Notes under the pieces: model-generated
What the model saw: only the letters and a program-made list of their open reading frames with translations
Database searches by the model: none
What the model was told of the DNA's origin: nothing
Translations under genes and position numbers: made by a program
DNA from: JAEUSI01 sp036782915
GTDB taxonomy: Bacteria; Bacteroidota; Ignavibacteria; Tepidaquicellales; Tepidaquicellaceae
Direction: 5' to 3'
DNA: 13,307 nt
Assembly: GCA_036782915.1 (NCBI GenBank)
Contig: DAIPYE010000085.1
Location: 1 to 13,307, forward strand
Part shown: positions 1 to 6,550 of the stretch, in pieces
Layout of the letters: each line of letters begins with the position of its first letter
Position numbering within the stretch: the stretch's first letter is position 1

Positions 1-13
1 TTTCAAGAGGATA

Positions 14-591
14 GTTGTGATTTGCTTTCAAAAGTTTCTTTGACAATATTTACAACAGTTCTCTTCCTGAAATATGCTGACATATCCCTGTTGTGATTTG
101 CTTTCAAAAGTTTCTTTGACAATATTTACAACAGTGCCGGACTTTAAGATGACACAGTTGGAAGAGTTGTGATTTGCTTTCAAAAGTTTCTTTGACAATA
201 TTTACAACAGTTAATTTATATATAAAATGTGGCAAAGCAAGTTGTGATTTGCTTTCAAAAGTTTCTTTGACAATATTTACAACAGTGTAAGTAATAAAAC
301 ACTAAACATAAAACAGGGTTGTGATTTGCTTTCAAAAGTTTCTTTGACAATATTTACAACAGTAGTCTTCAGCGAAACAAATTCGTTTGCAAAGTTGTGA
401 TTTGCTTTCAAAAGTTTCTTTGACAATATTTACAACAGTAAAGGTTACGAGCGATGTTAAAGATGCTTCGTTGTGATTTGCTTTCAAAAGTTTCTTTGAC
501 AATATTTACAACAGTATCCGGGAATATATATAATCCGAAAGGGATGTTGTGATTTGCTTTCAAAAGTTTCTTTGACAATATTTACAACAGT
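14..591 (+). CRISPR. Type II-C CRISPR array, 8 identical 46-nt repeats, 7 complete spacers, open at the left edge
   Basis: Repeats start at 14, 90, 166, 241, 318, 394, 470 and 546. Each is 46 nt, begins GTTGTGATTTGCTTTC, ends TTTACAACAGT, and I see no mismatch between copies. Spacers are 29-31 nt and mutually unrelated; bases 1-13 are the end of another spacer, so the array continues outside the window. The strand is set by the tracrRNA: its anti-repeat (6136-6154) is complementary to the 5' part of the repeat as written on the plus strand. In type II crRNAs this part follows the guide, so crRNAs read left to right, toward cas2 and against the cas operon. The repeat has short terminal inverted ends (GTTGT/ACAAC) and an internal TCAAA/TTTGA pair. 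I found no spacer match inside the window. Which end receives new spacers is not settled: the last, cas2-proximal repeat is not degenerate. Confidence 0.98.
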
Positions 592-646
592 ACAAGTTGT
601 ATATGTCATAGAAATAAAAGGAACTTAGCAAGATTTTAGAAATTAA

Positions 647-659
647 AAATATTGTCAAA
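647..659 (-). repeat. Inverted fragment matching the CRISPR repeat between array and cas2
   Basis: Thirteen bases (AAATATTGTCAAA) equal the reverse complement of repeat positions 26-38 (TTTGACAATATTT). It lies 56 bp after the last repeat in the opposite orientation. It may be a decayed repeat remnant, a recognition element shared with the repeat, or chance in AT-rich sequence. Confidence 0.35.
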
Positions 660-663
660 AAGG

Positions 664-699
664 AAAAGGAATAGAATTAGTTCTGTTCCTTTTTGTTTT
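664..699. terminator. Probable bidirectional terminator between CRISPR array and cas2
   Basis: Bases 664-671 (AAAAGGAA) pair with 686-693 (TTCCTTTT). The stem continues through a T-G wobble (672/685) and AGAA/TTCT (673-676/681-684) to a TTAG loop, giving a 13-pair hairpin. On the plus strand it is followed by TGTTTT; on the minus strand by CC and then TTTTT. It sits where a rightward array transcript and the leftward cas transcript would collide, so it can end both. Called by eye, without a folding energy. Confidence 0.7.
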
Positions 700-722
700 A
701 TAGTAGAAATTTATTGAATTAT

Positions 723-1055
723 TTAAAAGAGCTCTAATTGCTGCGGGGGAGGTTTGTTTTTAACGTCTTTCTTCTTTCCGTAAAATATTTCTATCTCTCC
801 GAATTGTTTATCCGTAATCCTCAGTATTCCGATATGACCTTTCGGAGGTAATACGGATCTAACTCTTTTGACATGAACATCTGTATTCTCTCTGCTCATA
901 CAATGCCTTGTGTAAATTGAAAACTGAAACATACTGAATCCGTCCTTCATAATTGCTTTCCGGAATCTTGTATAATTGATCCTGTCCTTCTTTGTATCTG
1001 TAGGTAAATCGAAAAAGACTAAGATCCACATAATTCTGTATTCGTCAAGTCTCAT
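723..1055 (-). CDS. cas2: CRISPR-associated endoribonuclease/integrase subunit Cas2 (type II)
   Basis: Cas2 is the structural dimer that bridges two Cas1 dimers in the spacer-integration complex. The 110-residue protein begins MRLDEYRIMWILVFFDLP, the typical type II Cas2 first strand with the conserved Asp (D16) after FF, followed by a ferredoxin-like region with RFRKAIMKDGFSMFQFSIYT. Length is normal for the family. ATG is at 1055; the next gene upstream, cas1, ends 42 bp before it, so the two are very probably co-transcribed. The upstream sequence has no clear Shine-Dalgarno. The C-terminus is a proline-rich tail ending QQLELF, which resembles the bacterial sliding-clamp binding consensus QL(S/D)LF (see findings). 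cas2 is the last gene of the operon and ends before the shared terminator at 664-699. Confidence 0.97.
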   Translation of the reverse strand: MRLDEYRIMWILVFFDLPTDTKKDRINYTRFRKAIMKDGFSMFQFSIYTRHCMSRENTDVHVKRVRSVLPPKGHIGILRITDKQFGEIEIFYGKKKDVKNKPPPQQLELF

Positions 1056-1097
1056 AAGTGAAAATTGATCAGCGTTAAGTAAGTTCCTGTATTGATT

Positions 1098-2084
1098 TTA
1101 AATCGCAAATTCGGGATAAATAATTTTTTTACTTTTCATTTCGAAGCATTTTGACAGAGAAGCAGTCGTTCTCTGGAGACCTACCATTAATGGACTTTTT
1201 TCTCCGTCAATAATTATATCCAAAGCCGGTATTTTTAATAATTCTTTTTTCAGTTCGGTAGTTAGATCGTAAAAATCATTTCCTCTTTCTATCAGCTCAC
1301 AAACAACTTTGTCAACAAATGGTCTGTATGGTTCCATAATGTCATCAGCGAGACAATATGCATTGTATTTATTCCTGTGATGAATTCCGAAAGTCGGAAG
1401 AAGTCCGGATGCAACCAATCCCCTTGCAACTATTGCTCTTAGTATAGCATAACCGTAATTCAGCAGATTATTCGGAGGCTCACCGAATCTGTCCCGGTAA
1501 AACTCCATTTCTTCAGGAAATAAATTCTTCCAGTAATATACTGATGCCCTTGCTTCAATGTTCTTGGTATCTCCGGAATTTACATTCTTCATCCAACTGA
1601 TCATGTTTCCTACTGTCTTCCCTTTTTCTTTTAGTAGAGCTGCCTGATTATTTACTTTTGATACAACTGTCTGCTGCCAGAGATTCTTTCTTAAAGGTAT
1701 TGACGCCTTAATCTGCGCCCTGAACTTTTCTGACTGAACTGTATTTCCATCAAGATTTAAAAGCAAACCAGTAGGATGATGTTTGTCATTACAAAAAATA
1801 ACAGCGACATTGTATTCAAGTAATTTGGATATCAAATACTGGGAAGTACTGACTCCGTGGTGATCCAATATAATAATTCCAATATCTTCGACAGAAATTG
1901 TATCTTTTTGAAATTTTCGTTTTAAGTATTTATCTTCTTCTTTTTGTTCGGTTTTGTCATTCTCCGGTGCTTCTGACGGATTACCAATTTGATCAATATC
2001 CAAGGCTCTTTTTTCAATAACAAGCTTCTCGTCTTTGAAGCTCAGATAAGCGGGGTTCCCGAAATATAGAGTTCTTTTAATCAT
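1098..2084 (-). CDS. cas1: CRISPR-associated integrase Cas1 (type II-C)
   Basis: Cas1 is the metal-dependent integrase that inserts new spacers into the array together with Cas2. The 328-aa protein shows the usual two-domain layout: an N-terminal beta domain beginning MIKRTLYFGNPAYLSF, and a helical catalytic domain. The expected metal ligands are visible: E177 in NIEARASVYYW, H236 in GIHHRNKYN and E251 in DDIMEPYRPFVD. The 15-residue H-E spacing is like that of Streptococcus pyogenes Cas1. The protein is about 30 residues longer than common type II Cas1; the extra length is a highly charged, probably disordered segment at about residues 28-57 inside the N-terminal domain. ATG is at 2084; cas9 ends 20 bp upstream, supporting one operon. 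Its base composition is clearly less AT-rich than that of cas9. Confidence 0.97.
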   Translation of the reverse strand: MIKRTLYFGNPAYLSFKDEKLVIEKRALDIDQIGNPSEAPENDKTEQKEEDKYLKRKFQKDTISVEDIGIIILDHHGVSTSQYLISKLLEYNVAVIFCNDKHHPTGLLLNLDGNTVQSEKFRAQIKASIPLRKNLWQQTVVSKVNNQAALLKEKGKTVGNMISWMKNVNSGDTKNIEARASVYYWKNLFPEEMEFYRDRFGEPPNNLLNYGYAILRAIVARGLVASGLLPTFGIHHRNKYNAYCLADDIMEPYRPFVDKVVCELIERGNDFYDLTTELKKELLKIPALDIIIDGEKSPLMVGLQRTTASLSKCFEMKSKKIIYPEFAI

Positions 2085-2104
2085 ATAATGAAAATATTTT
2101 TCTT

Positions 2105-5100
2105 CTATTTAATAAAACAATCATTTCCAATTAATTCTATCTCCCCTAATGAACTAAAACGAACTTTTATTGCATTAATTGTTTGAGATAATTTCAAAAA
2201 ATTACCTTTTGAGGAATACTTCTGACCACTTGTTTTTTGTAAATTATGCTTTTCAAGTTTTATAACAGCATATTTTGATTTTTCTCTTGTATCTATTCCT
2301 AATTCTCTAACTTTAAATAATATTTTAGAGATCTCTAAATTATTATTCCAATTGATTTTTGAAAATTCAAGAGAGTTATTATACAATACTACCATATCTC
2401 CTTGCTTGAGCCAATGACACCCATCCATAAGCTGTAAATATAATTCATTCTTTTCTATGATATCTTGATATAAGCGCTCCTTTTTACGTTTTTTTTCTAC
2501 TGCTTCAAAAAAAGAAAGTAGTCTAAAATCCCTTATATCATTAATTTTTCCATTTTTTTCTTTTTTGATGTGCTTATATAAAACCATTAAATAATTTCCA
2601 TCTGTTTCTGCATATCGATTCTGATTTACAATTTTCTTATTTTCATCTTTAGCTAATAGCTGAACTAAATTATTTGAATTTTTATTTATAACTCTTACAT
2701 TTTTTATAATTGGTAAAGCCATTCCCTTCTTGCTGATTTTACTACCATCTGGATATTCTTTTAAAGAATATAGATAAATTGGATCTTTTTCCATAGCTTC
2801 TTTACTAAAAGCCTGTTCTCCACTTCCATATTTTTCTATTCTTTTTTCTAGAATCAACTTTACATTCTTATCGTATATTTTTTTTAAATCTTCTTTCTTT
2901 TTGAAAGCTACTTCTTTTTCGAAAACCAAAGGAATACGTTTTACATAAACATCTTGCTTTTCCAAACCCTGATTCAAGGGTTCCTTCAATTTTCCATAAA
3001 TACCATCTTTATGCAAAGCCCCTTGAGGTGAATATACCTTTTGTTTTTTAATACCTTCTCTAGTTTTATATTTATTAGTATTAGATAATATTAATTTTTG
3101 ACTGGCATCATGAACAACTAAAATTTCCTTTATTTTATTTTTTAATTCATCATAATCAAATGGTCTATTAATTAATTCTCGATTAATATTTCCGTAATCA
3201 TCAAAAAATGAAATTCCATTACCTTCACGTTGTCTATTACTATTGCTTAAAAATTGTGTAATCGATCTGGAACAACAAGCTGTTATGAAAGAATCTATGG
3301 CATGATGTCTATGGTCACTTCGATCTTTTTTGCCAGATAGATTCCTAAATTCTTCATATTTATTTATAAATGTCATACATTCAAGCATATTTTGATTTTT
3401 TTCCGAATCGTACTTAGAAAATATTTCTAAGCTTAGCTTTTTTAAATTTACCCATTCTTCTTTAACATCATATATCATTTTATACCAATTAATAAAGTCT
3501 TTCCGAAAAGTTACAAATAAAATTAAATATTTTTCAATATCAATTCCAGTTTCCTCTTCAAATCTAATTTTATCTAACAAGTCATTTAGTTTCCAATCAT
3601 AATTTCTCAATTGTGCAGTTGAAAATCCATTAGTAAAAATTACATTATTGCTTTTACAAATTTCCAACATCTTTTTACGAATATATTTATTAATATATCC
3701 AGTATTTCCAAGCTGATCATTAGAAAATTTATTATCTGCTTTTTCACTAGACAATAGAAATTGATTTCTTTTTGATTCTGAAAAATATTTTATCCTTTTT
3801 TTAAAATTCTCCAAATCATTTTTCCAGCTCATATATTCAAATGAAGTTCGATTTCCTTTTTCTTTATTGACATCTGAGAATGTGAGTGTTTTATTATTAA
3901 AGGAATCATCTAAAGATCGACTTAACGGTATAATATGTTCAATCTCTATTTCAGGGCTAAACAATGATGTTAAAGAAATAACTCTAGATGTATATGGGCA
4001 AATTCTATTACACTCTAACCATAATTTGTGCTTTTCAAAATCCCCTTTCTTTACAATTTTTTCAAATTTAGAAAAGTTGGGATCGTCTTTATCCATTTTC
4101 ATCTCAAGCCATAATTCAAACTTTTTTATTATTGTATCATATTTTTCAATTCTTCGGTTAAAATTAAGTTTTCCATTTTCTTTCATCGAGTTTAAAAAAT
4201 TTGCATATTCCTGACGCTCTTTATCCTTATCTCTGTTTTGTCTAAGAATCTTTTCTCTTTCTTTTCTAGGTTTCTTTAATTCTCTAGTTGATTCAATTCT
4301 AATTTCAAGATTCTCTCGGTTTATGATATTATCATATTTATCAAGAATTGCATTTACAATTTTAATTACTTTGGAAATAGATTTTTCCACAACCGGATTT
4401 CGTAATTCCTGATATTTAAGTTGTGTAATTCTATTTTTTAATTTCACTACATCTTTATCCTCATCACTAGATTTCAAATAACCCCCTAATATTTGTGCAT
4501 TATATTCATCTTTTCCTTTCTTCATAAAAGGCAATATTTTTTTTATTACTTTTGAAGAATATGAGCCGTAATCATTTTCTAATCCGAAATCAATTAATTT
4601 ATTTACGGCATCTTCATTAAATTTCCATTTGTAAAGTAAAACATCTTTTAACCAATCATCGTCTTTTGACATATAAATATGATGCCATAACTGTTCAAGT
4701 CTATTTTCAACTTTTATTTTTTCAAATTCTTCTTTCCCTAGTGCCTCAAAAAAAGCAAAATAAGTTAGATTTCCTTTAATTAGTTTTTCAGCTTCTTCAT
4801 CCTCTGTTATAAATCTAATAGAAGGATTTGTATTTATTAATAAATCTATTATATAAGTTTTTTTTTCATCCTTCCGTTTCTTTTTAGGTTTTTCAATGAA
4901 TATTTTTTCATTTGTTTGCAAAAAATCGGAAATAGTTATTTTCCATTCAAGAGGTAATGGTTCATTAATAATATTATTTTCTTCTAAACTATATCTCAGA
5001 TCTGATAGATTTTTCCATATTCTAAATTCTTGGAAAAGAGGAGAACTTGCAGGTATTACTTTCTTATTTTTTTCGAATTGACATTTAGAAAGATATTTTT

Positions 5101-6001
5101 TTTGAGATCTGAGCGGTCTTTGATAATATATGCAGTAATTTCTAATTTTCCAATAATTTGTATCTTTAAATTTTTTTATTTCAATAAGTTTCTCATTGTA
5201 TTTTTTATTTTTGATCTCATTAAACTCATAAAGGCTTCCAGTAAAAATATGAGGATGTGATTTCTCATAATACTCCTTTTGTTTTGCCCATATGAGGTCA
5301 AACTCTTCTTGATACATTTCTCTCGCTGTATATCTACCAAATTGTCTCCTTATTCCTCTACTATTATATAAAATTATTTCTCCATTCTCGTCTTTTGCTC
5401 GTTCATCAATTAGCTCATCTGGATTATGCCATTTTCCGGTCTTATATAATAATTGAGCATTTTCGTGCATTTTGAAAAAATATTCTCCTATAGTTTGAGA
5501 TCCAGAATTAATCAATAAATTTCTAAAATTCTTTATACCTAATTCTACTACACCTTCCTCATCAGTACTCTTAATCAATTTTTTAGAATTACTTTTAAAT
5601 CCTCTATGCTTGTTTAATAGCATAAAAATTCTACCAATTTCAGATAGATGAATTTTTTCTTTAACTGCTCTTGCTCTAAGTGAATATGATTCAGACGATT
5701 GATATAATCCCTTTTTTTTAAATAATCTACTAAAATCAGGTAACATTTCAAGAGAATTTAAAAGAGATTTTAATTTTTTTCTTCTTAACTTATACCTAAA
5801 GTGGTTCCGTTTCATTCCTCTATATTCACGCCTTTGTTCATTTTTGGTTTTTTCTTTACTTGAAGTAGGATCAACAATAGTTCCAATAGGAAATATATAT
5901 GTCCCAATATCTAAAAGTTCAACATTGTCTTTTGCGACTTCTTCTATTAAAGTCCAACCAACCGAATTAGTACCTGCATCAATGCCAATAATATGTTTCA
6001 T
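2105..6001 (-). CDS. cas9: CRISPR-associated endonuclease Cas9 (type II-C)
   Basis: Cas9 cuts double-stranded DNA that matches a crRNA paired with tracrRNA. The 1298-aa protein has every catalytic motif: RuvC-I at the N-terminus (GIDAGTNSVGW, D8), an Arg/Lys-rich bridge helix (about 55-80), the LLNKHRGFKSN segment, RuvC-II IRIESTRELK (E570), an HNH domain with EIEHIIPLSRSLDDSFNNK (H689), and RuvC-III DHRHHAIDS (H900, D903). Nuclease activity therefore looks intact. The C-terminal wedge/PAM-interacting region ends in AIKVRFSSLGEIELIG. Size lies between compact Neisseria-type II-C enzymes (about 1080 aa) and the largest Bacteroidota ones. Absence of csn2 and cas4 plus the cas9-cas1-cas2 order supports II-C. 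ATG is at 6001, with an A-rich, SD-less leader. Its AT content is markedly higher than that of cas1 and cas2: sample lines at 3481 and 4141 have 17% and 22% GC, against 45% and 35% at 1441 and 1501 in cas1. The PAM cannot be inferred. Confidence 0.99.
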   Translation of the reverse strand: MKHIIGIDAGTNSVGWTLIEEVAKDNVELLDIGTYIFPIGTIVDPTSSKEKTKNEQRREYRGMKRNHFRYKLRRKKLKSLLNSLEMLPDFSRLFKKKGLYQSSESYSLRARAVKEKIHLSEIGRIFMLLNKHRGFKSNSKKLIKSTDEEGVVELGIKNFRNLLINSGSQTIGEYFFKMHENAQLLYKTGKWHNPDELIDERAKDENGEIILYNSRGIRRQFGRYTAREMYQEEFDLIWAKQKEYYEKSHPHIFTGSLYEFNEIKNKKYNEKLIEIKKFKDTNYWKIRNYCIYYQRPLRSQKKYLSKCQFEKNKKVIPASSPLFQEFRIWKNLSDLRYSLEENNIINEPLPLEWKITISDFLQTNEKIFIEKPKKKRKDEKKTYIIDLLINTNPSIRFITEDEEAEKLIKGNLTYFAFFEALGKEEFEKIKVENRLEQLWHHIYMSKDDDWLKDVLLYKWKFNEDAVNKLIDFGLENDYGSYSSKVIKKILPFMKKGKDEYNAQILGGYLKSSDEDKDVVKLKNRITQLKYQELRNPVVEKSISKVIKIVNAILDKYDNIINRENLEIRIESTRELKKPRKEREKILRQNRDKDKERQEYANFLNSMKENGKLNFNRRIEKYDTIIKKFELWLEMKMDKDDPNFSKFEKIVKKGDFEKHKLWLECNRICPYTSRVISLTSLFSPEIEIEHIIPLSRSLDDSFNNKTLTFSDVNKEKGNRTSFEYMSWKNDLENFKKRIKYFSESKRNQFLLSSEKADNKFSNDQLGNTGYINKYIRKKMLEICKSNNVIFTNGFSTAQLRNYDWKLNDLLDKIRFEEETGIDIEKYLILFVTFRKDFINWYKMIYDVKEEWVNLKKLSLEIFSKYDSEKNQNMLECMTFINKYEEFRNLSGKKDRSDHRHHAIDSFITACCSRSITQFLSNSNRQREGNGISFFDDYGNINRELINRPFDYDELKNKIKEILVVHDASQKLILSNTNKYKTREGIKKQKVYSPQGALHKDGIYGKLKEPLNQGLEKQDVYVKRIPLVFEKEVAFKKKEDLKKIYDKNVKLILEKRIEKYGSGEQAFSKEAMEKDPIYLYSLKEYPDGSKISKKGMALPIIKNVRVINKNSNNLVQLLAKDENKKIVNQNRYAETDGNYLMVLYKHIKKEKNGKINDIRDFRLLSFFEAVEKKRKKERLYQDIIEKNELYLQLMDGCHWLKQGDMVVLYNNSLEFSKINWNNNLEISKILFKVRELGIDTREKSKYAVIKLEKHNLQKTSGQKYSSKGNFLKLSQTINAIKVRFSSLGEIELIGNDCFIK

Positions 6002-6036
6002 TTTTAAATTTGTTTTTATTTTTTTATTATTTAAAT

Positions 6037-6117
6037 TATATTCGAAAGCTTATCACAATAAGGATTATTCCTTAGGCATTTAAGCCCGCCCATGGTTCGT
6101 CCGTGGGCTTTTTTTTT
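6037..6117 (+). ncRNA. Second tracrRNA-like module (diverged anti-repeat, nexus hairpin, strong terminator)
   Basis: Bases 6041-6058 are a diverged anti-repeat: GAAAGC and ATCACAA can pair with the CRISPR repeat, separated by a 2x2 TT/TT mismatch. Bases 6052-6071 (ATCACAATAAGGATTATTCC) are identical to 6148-6167 of the canonical tracrRNA, 96 bp away. The module then departs from it: TCCTTA makes a perfect 6-bp hairpin UAAGGA-UUAU-UCCUUA (6059-6074), the GUUGUGAAAAC segment is missing, CATTTAA is shared again, and the RNA ends in an unrelated GC-rich terminator (6088-6117). It is transcribed away from cas9 and lies within 40-115 bp of the cas9 start. A TATATTCG box (6037-6044, one mismatch to TAnnTTTG) would place the start inside the anti-repeat, so the exact 5' end is unclear. 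It may be a second guide-scaffold RNA, a regulatory RNA or a decaying duplicate. Confidence 0.62.
6088..6117 (+). terminator. Intrinsic terminator of tracrRNA-like module 1
   Basis: GCCCATGG (6088-6095) pairs with CCGTGGGC (6101-6108), one T-G wobble, around a five-base TTCGT loop, followed directly by nine T (6109-6117). This is a textbook Rho-independent terminator on the plus strand. On the minus strand there is no T tract after the stem, so it should not stop leftward transcripts. Confidence 0.9.
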
Positions 6118-6126
6118 ATACTTTAG
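6096..6126 (+). promoter_or_regulatory. Candidate promoter of the canonical tracrRNA, inside the preceding terminator
   Basis: TTCG (6096-6099) and TACTTTAG (6119-6126) each differ by one base from the Bacteroidota -33 (TTTG) and -7 (TAnnTTTG) elements and are separated by 19 bp. A start about 7 bp later, near 6133, would give an RNA beginning just before the anti-repeat and about 87 nt long. The -33 element coincides with the loop of the module 1 terminator. Pattern match by eye only. Confidence 0.4.
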
Positions 6127-6219
6127 TAAAAGAAATTTTGAAAGCAAATCACAATAAGGATTATTCCGTTGTGAAAACATTTAAAGCGGTGTCAGGCAAC
6201 TGTCATCGCTTTCTTTTTT
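6126..6219 (+). ncRNA. Canonical tracrRNA of the type II-C system
   Basis: This RNA pairs with the repeat part of pre-crRNA and with Cas9, and allows crRNA maturation and target cleavage. Bases 6136-6154 (TTTTGAAAGCAAATCACAA) are an exact 19-nt complement of CRISPR repeat positions 2-20. The complementarity extends left to 6126 with one mismatch and one gap, covering about 29 nt. It is followed by a nexus (AAGGATTATTCC, GGA/TCC stem with TTAT loop), GTTGTGAAAACATTT, and a terminator hairpin at 6183-6212. Organisation and position (divergent, just upstream of cas9) are typical of type II-C loci. CACAAT (6150-6155) can also pair internally with GTTGTG (6168-6173). The 5' end is not certain; about 6133 is suggested by a possible promoter, and the anti-repeat could start earlier. 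Confidence 0.9.
6183..6219 (+). terminator. Intrinsic terminator of the tracrRNA
   Basis: AAAGCGGTG pairs with TCATCGCTTT over nine base pairs including one G-T wobble; after a T-T mismatch the stem continues CAG/CTG and closes with a GNRA-type loop GCAA. The hairpin spans 6183-6212 and is followed by CTTTTTT. In tracrRNAs the terminal hairpin is usually kept in the mature RNA. Confidence 0.85.
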
Positions 6220-6550
6220 ATCGAAATCAGAGTTAATAAATTTTAGGGGAAGATTTAAATATTCAAACATCCTTTACCTTTCATTTTTAACTTCCTTTAT
6301 TCATCTTTACATCAATAAATCAATTGTTATAAAACTTTGTAAATTCATTTCAATTTTCAACATAAAAATAATACCTTTCTTAAAAAATAATTTTATTTAA
6401 AATGATTATCTATTCATCTGTTTTACAAATTATTTTACTGACCTATACAAAATTAAAAAAATATATTCTATAAATTTTAATCTTTTCCCAATCTTTTTTC
6501 AATTATTAGTTTCCTGAAACGTATATAGTAATAACTAAACCAAACTCATC
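6220..6550. other. AT-rich intergenic region without a gene
   Basis: No reading frame with coding character is seen on either strand. The sequence is very AT-rich with many A and T runs and must contain the promoter of the gene at 6551. A short palindrome GTTTCCTGAAAC (6509-6520) followed by TATAGT lies 30 bp before that gene and could be an operator, but nothing more supports this. Confidence 0.5.

Noticed and set aside
596..610. Possible ninth degenerate CRISPR repeat beginning GTTGTATATG
   Set aside because: Similarity ends after about five bases and it would leave a spacer of only four bases.
592..722. csn2 or cas4 remnant between array and cas2
   Set aside because: The stretch is only 131 bp, holds a terminator hairpin and has no coding frame.
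3867..5260. Plus-strand open frames opposite cas9
   Set aside because: They lie antisense within a well-supported cas9 frame and translate to Ser/Phe/Ile-rich sequence with no family features; they are reflections of the AT-rich coding strand.
5844..6083. Plus-strand open frame crossing the cas9 start
   Set aside because: Antisense to the conserved RuvC-I region and running into the tracrRNA-like module; no protein-like features of its own.
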